A DNA stretch of 64,000 nt from Desmonostoc muscorum LEGE 12446 (GTDB lineage: Bacteria; Cyanobacteriota; Cyanobacteriia; Cyanobacteriales; Nostocaceae), in NCBI RefSeq assembly GCF_015207005.2, contig NZ_JADEXS020000001.1, positions 7,525,001-7,589,000 of the forward strand. The letters are read 5' to 3'. The position numbers and the translations under genes were made by a program. Position 1 is the stretch's first letter. Each line of letters begins with the position of its first letter. The notes beneath the pieces are model-generated. The model was given only the letters and a program-made list of their open reading frames with translations. It was not told the origin of the DNA and did not search any database. Below are positions 44,411 to 52,577 of the stretch, one piece after another.

Positions 44411-44452
44411 AAGAATTCAGAATTCAGAATTCAGAATTCAGAATTCAGGATT
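44411..44452. repeat. GAATTCA heptamer tandem repeat before cpeZ
   Basis: Five consecutive GAATTCA units followed by a variant, ending 20 bp before the cpeZ start. The array occupies the leader of cpeZ. Confidence 0.9.
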
Positions 44453-44471
44453 CAAAACGAAATTTTTTCTT

Positions 44472-45080
44472 ATGACGACAGATTCTCTATTTGAACAGTT
44501 AAAACACCCTAACCCGAATCTGCGGGAACGGGCTATGTGGCAGCTCGCAGAAGTCCGCGATGAAAATACGATTCCTCGACTGATGAGTATTTTGGATGAT
44601 GAAGATGTGACCTATCGTCGAGCTGCGGTAAAGGCATTGGGTGCCATTGGTGTAGATGCTGTACCAGCAGTGGTAGAGTCATTGGTCAATAGTGATAACC
44701 CCACCATTCGGGGCAGTTGTGCTAAAGCCTTGGCACAAATCGCCGCCAATCATCCAGACGTACCCTTCCCAGAAGAGGGTTTACAGGGATTAAAAACAGC
44801 ACTCAATGACGAAAATGGTGTTGTATATATTGCATCTGTGATGGCTCTGGGTGAGATTGGTTCTCCTGCCTTTGAAATTTTAACTGAAGCTTTGAAAACC
44901 ACAGATAATGTTGCGGTAGCTGTGGCGATCGTCAATGCACTCGGTTCAATGGGTGATGTCCGAGGGGTGGAAGTGCTGACAGCATTGACTAACGATGAAA
45001 CTGTCGATACTTATGTTCGGGAGTCAGCGGTGAGTGCCTTACCTCGATTAGAGCAGGTGATTAAATATAGCAGAAATTGA
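44472..45080 (+). CDS. cpeZ: Phycoerythrin lyase/chaperone CpeZ (HEAT-repeat)
   Basis: A 202-residue HEAT-repeat protein: TDSLFEQLKHPNPNLRERAM, DEDVTYRRAAVKALGAIGVD, NPTIRGSCAKALAQIAANHP and ENGVVYIASVMALGEIGSPA are successive helical repeats. Size and sequence fit CpeZ, which assists CpeY and CpeF in attaching bilins to phycoerythrin. The last codons read AGA AAT TGA, and the TTGA lies at the very end of the adjoining TnpB element (45077-45080). The stop codon is thus supplied or overlapped by the element, and the natural C-terminus may have been longer. Confidence 0.88.
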   Translation: MTTDSLFEQLKHPNPNLRERAMWQLAEVRDENTIPRLMSILDDEDVTYRRAAVKALGAIGVDAVPAVVESLVNSDNPTIRGSCAKALAQIAANHPDVPFPEEGLQGLKTALNDENGVVYIASVMALGEIGSPAFEILTEALKTTDNVAVAVAIVNALGSMGDVRGVEVLTALTNDETVDTYVRESAVSALPRLEQVIKYSRN

Positions 45081-46395
45081 CACTCCTGGGCGTCATGCTG
45101 AGGATTCTTGCTTCGCGGGGATTCCAATGAATTTACCCGAACTCTTGCATCTTGACCGTATGCCCTACGGCTGCAAGTCCCCTCTGGAGAACTACTTGAG
45201 CGGCCGCCACATCTCTATCAGTGGTATAGCCACAATTTGAGCAAACATGAGTACGTTGTGACAATTCCTTTTTACCTGTTTCAACACCGCAGTTAGGACA
45301 AATCTGACTGGTTTTTCGGCTATCTACTTTTTGGAAATAGACACCACGTTGAAAACAGGTTTGCTCTAGAATGTTGAAGAATTGACCAAACCCTGCATCT
45401 AAACAATGCTTGCCCAGCATTCCACTGGACAAACCAATTAGATTTAAATCTTCAACAAATACCATTCCGGTATTGTTGCAGATTTGGTGAGACATTTTTC
45501 TATGCCAGTCTTTACGACAATTAGCAACGTACTCATGCAATGAAGCAACTTTCTTTTGTGCTTTCTTCCAATTGTTCGAGCCGTGGGGTTTTTTAGAAAC
45601 ACGCTGTTGCAGCAATTTCAGCTTGCGTTCGGCATCTACAAAAAACCTCGGACGCTTGATAGTTAGACCATTAGAAGTTGCAATAAAACTGGTTAACCCT
45701 ACATCAATCCCTAATGCTTCCCCGTGTGGCGTTGGCTGGGGTACGGACACATCCCATTGAATAGTTAGCATCACATACCATCCAGAAACACGCTTGACCA
45801 CACGCGCCTGTTTGATTATCCCTCCGTCACAAATCTGTCGGGACTGACGAACTTTCACTTCCCCAATTACAGGTAATTTTATGTACCCATTACCTAATGA
45901 ATTTACTCCCAATTGTGGGAACGAAAAAGACCGCATCCGTCCTGGCTTTTTAAAGCGGGGAAACCCATGATTTTGTTCCCACATACTTACAAAAGCCTTT
46001 TCAAGTCGCCTTAATGTCTGCTGTAAAGACTGAGCATTGACACGTTTTAAGTATTCGCTTTTTTTGCGTGCAGCAGTTAAAGACTTGCACTGATTAGCAA
46101 ATGTTGGACGGGGAGCATCAGCAGGGATGATGTATTCAGAATGAAGTGAGCAAGCATTAACCCGACAGCTACGAGACTTATACCAATCCTTGCGCTCTGC
46201 TAGAGCGTGGTTGTAAACCCGTCTATGAGTTTCTAACCATTCCTCAAACATCACAACTTGGGACTGTGTTGGCTTTAATTTAAACTCGTAAGTTAGGTTA
46301 AACACTTAATCACCTCGTGACTTATTTTAATACATCTAACAATCGTTATGACGGTTTTTAGAATAAAGTCGCCCTAGAAGGGCGAGGCTCTAACC
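45077..46395 (-). mobile_element. IS200/IS605-type TnpB element A (no TnpA)
   Basis: Read on the minus strand, the right end is GGAGTGTCAA at 45086-45077, whose last four bases TCAA are the kind of right-end cleavage site known for IS605-group elements. The left end lies upstream of the tnpB start at a subterminal hairpin CGCCCTTCTAGGGCG (about 46369-46385); its exact border is uncertain. The only gene is tnpB. The 56 bp after the tnpB stop, together with its 3' end, should encode the omega RNA. No Y1 transposase is in the element, so it must be mobilised in trans if at all. Confidence 0.75.
45133..46305 (-). CDS. tnpB: TnpB, RNA-guided endonuclease (element A)
   Basis: A 390-residue IS605 OrfB-type TnpB. 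The start MFNLTYEFKLKPTQSQVVMF is the usual helix-turn-helix-like beginning. RuvC-like catalytic positions are Asp in ALGIDVGLTSFIATSNG, Glu in GMVFVEDLNLIGLS and Asp in YTTDRDVAAAQVVL. The zinc ribbon is CPNCG...CSNCGY. Every expected catalytic and zinc residue is present, so it looks active. TnpB proteins use an omega RNA made from the element's right end plus flanking guide sequence to cleave DNA next to a short TAM motif. It is not a close relative of the TnpB at 47381. Confidence 0.92.
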   Translation of the reverse strand: MFNLTYEFKLKPTQSQVVMFEEWLETHRRVYNHALAERKDWYKSRSCRVNACSLHSEYIIPADAPRPTFANQCKSLTAARKKSEYLKRVNAQSLQQTLRRLEKAFVSMWEQNHGFPRFKKPGRMRSFSFPQLGVNSLGNGYIKLPVIGEVKVRQSRQICDGGIIKQARVVKRVSGWYVMLTIQWDVSVPQPTPHGEALGIDVGLTSFIATSNGLTIKRPRFFVDAERKLKLLQQRVSKKPHGSNNWKKAQKKVASLHEYVANCRKDWHRKMSHQICNNTGMVFVEDLNLIGLSSGMLGKHCLDAGFGQFFNILEQTCFQRGVYFQKVDSRKTSQICPNCGVETGKKELSQRTHVCSNCGYTTDRDVAAAQVVLQRGLAAVGHTVKMQEFG

Positions 46396-46469
46396 CCATG
46401 TTTGTGGTAGCGATCGCCCTTGGCGTTGGCGCAGCGATCGCTTTTAAATGCAACTCCCTTAATTAATAT

Positions 46470-46868
46470 TTAGATAAACAGGCTAGGTGTGACCTTAAAG
46501 TAATCTCCAAGTGCCTTAGCTTGTGCCTTACTAATTGAGCGTTTGCCGTTCACAACCTCAGACACCACGCCACTCGACCCGATGATGCCCACTAAGTCAG
46601 CTTGACGGGTATCACTTGCTTCCATTATGTGTTGGAGAATTTCATGGGGTGCAGATTCATCCATTGGATAGTTCTGGGCTTCATAAGCTTCAATCAAAGT
46701 TACTATCAGTTTATGCAAGGCTTGCTCTTCTGGAGTGCGGTTCTTGGCAAACGTTAGGCGCTCTGCAATTGCTAGGGCGCGATCGTACTCTTCTTCCGTC
46801 TCGATCGCCTTGGGAGCAACTTCAGCTAGTAGCTTACTATAAGCAGCTTGGTCAAAAGTAAGGGTCAT
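46470..46868 (-). CDS. higA: HigA-type antitoxin (XRE helix-turn-helix)
   Basis: A 132-residue HTH protein. The N-terminal part (FDQAAYSKLLAEVAPKAIET, EEEYDRALAIAERL) is the HigA-type leader that binds the toxin; residues about 82-130 are an XRE fold (ILQHIMEASDTRQADLVGII, GSSGVVSEVVNGKRSISKAQ). It should neutralise the HigB-like toxin and repress the operon. Its ATG lies inside the toxin gene (17-bp overlap), toxin first, the usual higBA order. It sits between the left ends of two outward-pointing TnpB elements. Confidence 0.9.
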   Translation of the reverse strand: MTLTFDQAAYSKLLAEVAPKAIETEEEYDRALAIAERLTFAKNRTPEEQALHKLIVTLIEAYEAQNYPMDESAPHEILQHIMEASDTRQADLVGIIGSSGVVSEVVNGKRSISKAQAKALGDYFKVTPSLFI

Positions 46869-47151
46869 TTTTCCAGTTGCCTTTGTCGTATTCGCTATGG
46901 GTCAGAAAATATTTGTAGTAAACTGTTTGGTCTTCGTAATCTATACCGACAATCAGGCGATAGTCATTACCTTTGATGTTAAAAACAGTAAAATTTCCAA
47001 CCGCTTCAGCATCCCGATAAATCTGACGAACGTCCTCCAAGTTCTGCCATTCTGCTTTTTTGAGGGTTGTGTACCAATTGTCGATTTGCTTTTTGACATC
47101 GGGGTGCTGAGAAGCATCAGTGCGGAGGTTACGAATCGCAATCAGATGCAT
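46852..47151 (-). CDS. higB: HigB-type mRNA interferase toxin
   Basis: A 99-residue toxin of the HigB/PF09907-type. It begins MHLIAIRNLRTDASQHPDVK, has the KAEWQNLEDVRQIYRDAEAV helix, FTVFNIKGNDYRLIVGIDYE and ends YYKYFLTHSEYDKGNWKND, the family signature. Such RelE-fold toxins cut mRNA on the ribosome until bound by the antitoxin encoded just downstream. It is the first gene of the two-gene operon. A complete TA pair between two mobile elements would be maintained by post-segregational killing. Confidence 0.9.
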   Translation of the reverse strand: MHLIAIRNLRTDASQHPDVKKQIDNWYTTLKKAEWQNLEDVRQIYRDAEAVGNFTVFNIKGNDYRLIVGIDYEDQTVYYKYFLTHSEYDKGNWKNDPYF

Positions 47152-47244
47152 TCGTCTCTATGTTTTCTTGGATATACATCAATCAACGAAAATTAATTCC
47201 TATTTCAACACTCTCAAAATGAGAGCAAAATGTCAAGGTGTAAG

Positions 47245-48622
47245 TTTCTGTCGCCTTATGAGGCGTGATGCGTAAAACCCCCGAATTTTATTCGGGGGAT
47301 ATAAGCGAATGCGCCAAATTTATTTGGCAGTGTTTATGTAAGTCATGGTAACATAAGATTGTGGTTAATTGGTCGATGCCATGATTGTCTATGAGTTCAA
47401 AATTAAGGGCAAAGATTTGCAGTATCGCGCTATTGATGAGGCTATACGTACTAGCCAGTTCATTCAAAACAAGTGCTTGCGCTACTGGATGGATAACAAA
47501 AATGTTGGTAGATATGATCTCAATAAATATTGCGCTGTATTAGCTGGTGAATTTCCCTTTGCCGATGAACTTAATTCAATGGCTAGACAATCTGCTGCCG
47601 AACGAGCATGGTCTGCAATAGCGCGGTTTTACGATAACTGTAAAAAGAAAATCAAGGGCAAAAAGGGGTTCCCAAAGTTTAAAAAACATTGTCGCTCAGT
47701 TGAATATAAGACTACTGGGTTCAAACTTTCCACTAATCGCAAAGCGATTACTTTCTCTGATAAGAAAGGTATTGGAACTTTGAAGCTAAAGGGAACCTAC
47801 GACCTTAATTACTACAACATCAAGCAAATCAAGCGTGTGCGTTTGGTACGCCGTGCTGACGGGTATTATGCCCAATTTGCGATTGATGTTGATGTCAAGG
47901 TTAAAACTCAACCAACTAACCAAATAGTGGGTATTGACTTAGGATTGAAGTACTTCATTGCCGATAATATTGGCAATGTGGAACCTTCACCCCAGTTTTA
48001 CCGAAAGTCAGAAAAACAGTTAAACCGTGCTAACCGCAAAAAGTCTAAGAAGTTTAGTTTAGCCAAAAAGAAGTCTAAACAACAGCAGTCCAACAATTAC
48101 CACAAAGCTAGGAATAGATATGCCCGTAAACATTTAAAAGTAAGTAGGCAACGAAAAGAATACTGCAAGAGATTAGCGTATTCCGTTATCCAATCTAACG
48201 ATTTGGTAGCCTATGAAGATTTAATTGTGTTAGGGTTAGTTCGTAATCGACATCTAGCTAAATCAATTTCTGATGCTGGTTGGTATACTTTCCGCACTTG
48301 GTTAGAATATTTTGGTCATAAATATGGGAAAGTAACTGTTGCAGTACCTCCCCACAATACAAGCCAAAATTGTTCTAACTGTGGCGAAAAAGTGAAAAAA
48401 TCTCTGTCTACTAGGACTCATATTTGTCCTCATTGCAACTACGTTGAAGACAGAGATGTCAATGCAGCAATCAATATCTTGAGACTAGGACTCAGTACGG
48501 TAGGGCATACCGGAACTTACGCTACAGGAGATTTGCCCTCTTGGGCGGTTGGCGCAAGCCTGCCCTCTTACGGCGAGTCGGTGAATGTAGAATCCCCGAA
48601 TTTCTAATTCGGGGAGTGTCAA
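47245..48622 (+). mobile_element. IS200/IS605-type TnpB element B (no TnpA)
   Basis: Left end region has a CGCCTTATGAGGCG hairpin (about 47251-47264) and a second hairpin CCCCCGAATTTTATTCGGGGG-like stem at about 47278-47298; the exact border is uncertain. The right end is the hairpin CCCCGAATTTCTAATTCGGGG (about 48592-48614, slightly trimmed) followed by AGTGTCAA ending at 48622, with terminal TCAA as in element A. The right-end hairpin overlaps the 3' end of tnpB and is the probable omega-RNA scaffold. No TnpA gene is present. Confidence 0.75.
47381..48607 (+). CDS. tnpB: TnpB, RNA-guided endonuclease (element B)
   Basis: A 408-residue TnpB. Starting at ATG 47381 it reads MIVYEFKIKGKDLQYRAIDE. 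Catalytic RuvC positions are Asp in VVGIDLGLKYFIADN-like IVGIDLGLKYF, Glu in DLVAYEDLIVLGL and Asp in YVEDRDVNAAINIL. The zinc ribbon CSNCG...CPHCNY is intact. After the usual end (RLGLSTVGHTGTYA) the frame runs on through TGDLPSWAVGASLPS to a stop within the right-end hairpin, so the CDS and omega-RNA sequence overlap. The subfamily (long basic KKSKKFSLAKKKS stretch) differs from the copy in element A. Confidence 0.92.
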   Translation: MIVYEFKIKGKDLQYRAIDEAIRTSQFIQNKCLRYWMDNKNVGRYDLNKYCAVLAGEFPFADELNSMARQSAAERAWSAIARFYDNCKKKIKGKKGFPKFKKHCRSVEYKTTGFKLSTNRKAITFSDKKGIGTLKLKGTYDLNYYNIKQIKRVRLVRRADGYYAQFAIDVDVKVKTQPTNQIVGIDLGLKYFIADNIGNVEPSPQFYRKSEKQLNRANRKKSKKFSLAKKKSKQQQSNNYHKARNRYARKHLKVSRQRKEYCKRLAYSVIQSNDLVAYEDLIVLGLVRNRHLAKSISDAGWYTFRTWLEYFGHKYGKVTVAVPPHNTSQNCSNCGEKVKKSLSTRTHICPHCNYVEDRDVNAAINILRLGLSTVGHTGTYATGDLPSWAVGASLPSYGESVNVESPNF

Positions 48623-49527
48623 TCCCAAGTATCCTCCTCTAACTGTCTTTCAATTTGAGAAATCGCTAATTTAATCACCGCCTGAACTCCTGCTTCCTGT
48701 TCTTGGCTCAATGCGGTTTGTAGAGGCTGTAGGGCGACGCCATCGCCAATTTTCATCAATGCCAAAGCAGCTGCTTTTCGAGTTTCCCAATCGGGATGAT
48801 GCAATAACTCAACGAGGTTGGGAATCGCTGCTTGATGAGCTAAACTGCCCAAAGCTACCGCCGCTTCGCACCGCACCATTGTGGATGGATCGGTGAGGGC
48901 ATTAATCAAAATTTGAAATGCTTCAGCCTCGGTGCGTTCTTCAGCGATTTTAGCGATCGCTCCCACCACTCCCGCCCGAACTTCTGGGGAGTCAGAGTTA
49001 ATTTCCCGATACAAGTGTTCCTTGGCTTCTGCTCCAATAAATGCCAATGCCCATACTGCATATCCTTTGGCACTTTCTGGATATTCGGATGAGGCTAAGA
49101 TTTTCAACAATGCTGGGACAGCAGCCTCACCAATTTTCGCCATCGCTCCCACTGACGAGGCTTTGACTACGGTATCTTCATCATTTAGGAGGGCGTTCAC
49201 CAAAGTGGGAACTGCGATCGGATCGGCAATCAGTGTCAAAGTTTTAGTGCTAGCTCGCCGCACAACTGGGTTTGGGTGATTTGCCACGGCTTCCATCAAC
49301 AAAGGAGTTACAGGCTTACCAACTTTACCCAATGCCTCTGCAAAACTCAAACGTACCATCCCCCGTGAATCCCCCATACTCTCAATCATCTGCTTGAGGA
49401 TTTTTTGGTCATCAGGGTTGAAGGTATTGAGATTTAATTGCTCACTCACCGCTGCAAGTAAAGCATCAGTTTCGGCGTGGGATAGCTGAATTGAATTTTC
49501 CCCGGACTGAGTTTCAAAGTTGACCAT
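48619..49527 (-). CDS. cpeF: Phycoerythrin bilin lyase CpeF-like (HEAT-repeat)
   Basis: A 302-residue HEAT-repeat protein with seven or more repeats (MVRLSFAEALGKVGKPVTPL, NPVVRRASTKTLTLIADPIA, AKGYAVWALAFIGAEAKEHL, MVRCEAAVALGSLAHQAAIP, DWETRKAAALALMKIGDGVA). Length and N-terminal QLSHAETDALLAAV fit CpeF/MpeV-type lyases, which attach the doubly linked bilin to CpeB Cys50/61; an NblB-like assignment is less likely for its length. The stop codon TGA (48621-48619) falls within the terminal TCAA of TnpB element B, the mirror image of cpeZ and element A. The promoter region carries GAGGGAGAT repeats. Confidence 0.83.
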   Translation of the reverse strand: MVNFETQSGENSIQLSHAETDALLAAVSEQLNLNTFNPDDQKILKQMIESMGDSRGMVRLSFAEALGKVGKPVTPLLMEAVANHPNPVVRRASTKTLTLIADPIAVPTLVNALLNDEDTVVKASSVGAMAKIGEAAVPALLKILASSEYPESAKGYAVWALAFIGAEAKEHLYREINSDSPEVRAGVVGAIAKIAEERTEAEAFQILINALTDPSTMVRCEAAVALGSLAHQAAIPNLVELLHHPDWETRKAAALALMKIGDGVALQPLQTALSQEQEAGVQAVIKLAISQIERQLEEDTWD

Positions 49528-49646
49528 GTGAATTAGGGAATGGGGGGTGGGGAGTGGGGAGATGAGGGAGATGAGGGAGATGGGTAATAACTAATTACCA
49601 ATGCCCTATGCTTAATCCAAAATCCAAAATCTAAAATCCAAAATAT

Positions 49647-49883
49647 TTAGTTACTTCCAGTTAGAGCAGCGTGCTGATTACGCAGTTCTTGGAGCGCGGC
49701 ATCAATTTTGACAAGCTCAGGCTCCAATTTTGCCATGACGCTTACCCTCATCAATTTGGCGCGTTTTGCTGTTTCTGTAGTTTCTTGAACTAGACGTTCT
49801 CGATATTGCTCAAGTTCTGTAATGGCCTCTGCTAGATCTTGAGCAGTTACATCATTTGTTGTCAGTTCTGAGGTTTCATCCAT
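49647..49883 (-). CDS. Small coiled-coil protein of the cpe region
   Basis: A 78-residue acidic protein: MDETSELTTNDVTAQDLAEA, then ITELEQYRERLVQETTETAK, then a basic patch AKLMRVSVMAKLEPEL and DAALQELRNQHAALTGSN. The heptad pattern suggests a two-helix coiled coil. I do not recognise a named family; small proteins like this occur beside phycoerythrin genes in related genomes as I remember. It is upstream of cpeF on the same strand (119 bp, repeat-filled). Confidence 0.7.
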   Translation of the reverse strand: MDETSELTTNDVTAQDLAEAITELEQYRERLVQETTETAKRAKLMRVSVMAKLEPELVKIDAALQELRNQHAALTGSN

Positions 49884-50262
49884 ATGTTTTGTTTGCCTTA
49901 TGTGTATTTATGATGATTTTTTGCCAGTGTTTCGTTACTTTTTCGAGGCTGGTAGTTGTCTCATTCATACAAATGATTAATTGTCAAGAAAAAACTAACT
50001 AATAGCTGACAAAAGATACATTCCGATCTTCTCAGATTGCGTTACCACTGGTAAAGCTTTTTGGAAAAAATGTTTTCAAAGTCTTAGATCCCCCCAACCC
50101 TCCTTAAAAAGGGGGGCAAAAACTTATCAAAGTCTCCCAATTTATCGGGGTATTTAGGGGGATCTAAAAAATTACGAGGCTAAACGAGTAGCTTAAAAAC
50201 ACGCCCTACTCCCCACTCCCTTTTTCAAGTTAGACATCTTCTCAGCACCCTACAAAAAACAA
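49884..50262. other. Intergenic region with GATCCCCC-type dispersed repeat
   Basis: 379 bp without a gene. At 50083-50166 there is a repeat pair: GATCCCCCCAACCCTCC, AAAAAGGGGGGCAAAAAC and TTTAGGGGGATC form a large inverted repeat typical of Nostoc-type genomes; a relative occurs near 58935-59025. Confidence 0.65.
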
Positions 50263-51063
50263 TCAAGAGGTTTCTTCTAGTGGAAAGATATCGCCGCGCA
50301 AATAAGATTCAAAGTGTTTTTTAAAGTATTGAATACTCGTTATATTCGGTTCATCGCTTTCTGTCGGCGTGAATTCATAAATTGGGACTTTTTCCCTGAC
50401 TAGCTTCACCAATTTAGGATCGAGTTGCTCAAAATTATCTACTCTGAATATTGTAGTTTCAAATCTTAATTTAGCTGGATGAGCATATCCTAATTTCATC
50501 CAAGGCATCCAAGGACAATCTCTTGCCCATTTAGCAGGAGGAACTTCAGTTACATCGGGTCGGCAAGCATTTGAGATAAAATATTCAACTCCCTTAAACT
50601 TTTCCCCAGGGCAATAATCTGAGTATTTACTATCTCCTGCTAAGGGATGGGGGTATTCTAAAGGAATTTCCATCACAGAGGTGAGATATCCCTGACCTTT
50701 GGGGATGATAAATTTTTTTGGTTTGACTGAGCCTTGGACAATTCTGTTAGCAATATGTACTACTGGTACTGGTTGACTTGCTGTTGGTGAGTGCCAAAAA
50801 TGAAGAATTTCTTGAGTGTTTGGGTCACAAAATAGACCTAATTCTCTATTTATTCTATGTCCCACTTCGCCATACTCAGAATCGGGTTTGATAAATACTT
50901 TTGTCGCATTCATCCCAATAATAGAGAACAATTTTTCTTTTGGTTTCTCTGGTGTTTCTTGCCACCAAATTTCTCCAGACCAATTGTAATAAAGCTGTAA
51001 TCCATGATTTTTTTTGTAAAAATCAAGATTATTAAGTTCGTAGTCATCTAAGTAAGCACCCAT
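50263..51063 (-). CDS. DUF1838-like protein in the phycoerythrin region
   Basis: A 266-residue soluble protein: LQLYYNWSGEIWWQETPEKP, LFSIIGMNATKVFIKPDSEY and LGLFCDPNTQEILHFWHSPT show the W-rich strand pattern I associate with DUF1838, a family seen in phycobilisome gene clusters of phycoerythrin-containing cyanobacteria. A later part has ECFISNACRPDV-like YFISNACRPDVTEVP and WMPWMKLGYAHPAKLRF. No signal peptide, no known active site. A pigment-related function is inferred only from neighbours. The start codon follows directly after ATTTTAGATTTTGG repeats. Confidence 0.65.
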   Translation of the reverse strand: MGAYLDDYELNNLDFYKKNHGLQLYYNWSGEIWWQETPEKPKEKLFSIIGMNATKVFIKPDSEYGEVGHRINRELGLFCDPNTQEILHFWHSPTASQPVPVVHIANRIVQGSVKPKKFIIPKGQGYLTSVMEIPLEYPHPLAGDSKYSDYCPGEKFKGVEYFISNACRPDVTEVPPAKWARDCPWMPWMKLGYAHPAKLRFETTIFRVDNFEQLDPKLVKLVREKVPIYEFTPTESDEPNITSIQYFKKHFESYLRGDIFPLEETS

Positions 51064-51227
51064 AGTTATTTTGGATTTTAGATTTTAGATTTTGGATTGG
51101 GCATGGGGCATTGGTTATCAATTCTTCTGCATCACTCCCTCATCTCCCTCATCTCCCCCATCTCCCCAGTCCCCAGTCCCTAGTACGATAGTAAACGTGA
51201 TAATTCTCCTCAGCAATTAATAAATCA

Positions 51228-52499
51228 ATGGATAAACGGTTTTTTAGCATTTTTGGGCTAACAGAAGAACAAGCGATCGCCATTATCGATACACCGTTAG
51301 AACAACTTGAAGACGCTTCTGATAAATACATTGCTGTTTCGCATCTGATTAATTTCCCCACTGAACAATCGATCGCGGCTTTGGTGCGGGCGATTGAAAC
51401 CAGTAACCCAGCTGAATTAGACCACCGCATTGTCCGACGCAAGGCTGTGGAAAGTCTGGGACGATTGCAGGCCGAATCTGCTTTACCTGTAATTCGTCAG
51501 TGCCTTCACGATGATGATATTTATACTGTGGAAAATACTGTGTGGGCAATTGGGGAAATCGGGACTAAAGACCCGGAAATTCTCGAAGAAGTGGCAGAAT
51601 TACTCGATAAACCAGGTCAAATTTATCGGGTAATTATTCATACTTTGGCTCATGCTAATTATCAGCCGTCTTTGGATCGTGTGCGTAAATTCACTGAAGT
51701 TGAGGATGAACCTACACGTAGTGCGGCGATCGCTACAGTTTGTCGCTTTACGGGTGACTATTCCCAAATAACTGAGGTAACGGCGTTGTTGCAGAGTTCC
51801 AACGTCAATGCACGACGGGGTTGTATTCAAGATTTAATTGATTCGCGCTACTACAAAGCCATCCCAGAAATCGCCCGTTGTCCTGTATCTTTGGTGTTTC
51901 GATTGCGAGCATTACGGATGCTTTTAGATGCAGGTGTTCCATCTGGTGAAATTGCATTTGCAGAAGTTCAACCTCACTTAGAACAAGTATTGTACGATCA
52001 TCCCAACAAAATTGATTTAGTACATGAATATGATGTTACTCCTGTGTTGAATTTTGTGATTGAGGAACTCTATCAAACTGATTTTGGAAGGTGCTATTTA
52101 GCAACAAAAACCTTACTAGATATCTATCCACAGGAAGCACCAGCGGCACTTTTAACAACTTATGCAGAACGAGCATATAACGATTATGGCGCTCATTATC
52201 ATGTGATGAAACTTTTGGGCTGGCTAAAATATGCTCCTGCTTATGATTTGTTAGTAGAAAATTTGCACAATCGGGAACCCCAATTTCAAAAATCTCGTGC
52301 TGCTTGTGCGATCGCTCTTGGTGAATTGGGCAATTCACAGGCAATTCCTGAACTCAAAATTTGCCTGAATTCACCAATTTGGGATTTGAAATATGCTTGT
52401 TTATTGGCGCTAGACCGCTTAGGAGATTCATCTGGTCGGGAAATTGGCGCTCAGGATGCTGACTGGTTAATTAGAGCGAAAGCAGAGAGTAATAAATAG
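51228..52499 (+). CDS. cpeY: Phycoerythrin alpha lyase CpeY (HEAT-repeat)
   Basis: A 423-residue HEAT-repeat lyase beginning MDKRFFSIFGLTEEQAIAII, followed by DKYIAVSHLINFPTEQSIAA, LDHRIVRRKAVESLGRLQAE, DDIYTVENTVWAIGEIGTKD and later RARRGC-like NARRGCIQDLIDSRYYKAIP. Length and sequence match CpeY, which with CpeZ attaches phycoerythrobilin to CpeA Cys82. In many genomes cpeY and cpeZ are adjacent; here they are about 6 kb apart with TnpB elements and higBA between. Repeats of the AAATCCAAAATCTAA type flank it on both sides. Confidence 0.9.
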   Translation: MDKRFFSIFGLTEEQAIAIIDTPLEQLEDASDKYIAVSHLINFPTEQSIAALVRAIETSNPAELDHRIVRRKAVESLGRLQAESALPVIRQCLHDDDIYTVENTVWAIGEIGTKDPEILEEVAELLDKPGQIYRVIIHTLAHANYQPSLDRVRKFTEVEDEPTRSAAIATVCRFTGDYSQITEVTALLQSSNVNARRGCIQDLIDSRYYKAIPEIARCPVSLVFRLRALRMLLDAGVPSGEIAFAEVQPHLEQVLYDHPNKIDLVHEYDVTPVLNFVIEELYQTDFGRCYLATKTLLDIYPQEAPAALLTTYAERAYNDYGAHYHVMKLLGWLKYAPAYDLLVENLHNREPQFQKSRAACAIALGELGNSQAIPELKICLNSPIWDLKYACLLALDRLGDSSGREIGAQDADWLIRAKAESNK

Positions 52500-52577
52500 T
52501 TATGAGTCATTGGATTTTGGATTTTTACTAAAATCTAAAATCTAAAATCCAAAATCCAAAATCTAAAATTGCCACGG

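Noticed and set aside
48619..49527. NblB as the identity of the HEAT protein
   Set aside because: It is longer (302 residues) than NblB as I remember it and lies with phycoerythrin lyases; CpeF fits better, though not proven.
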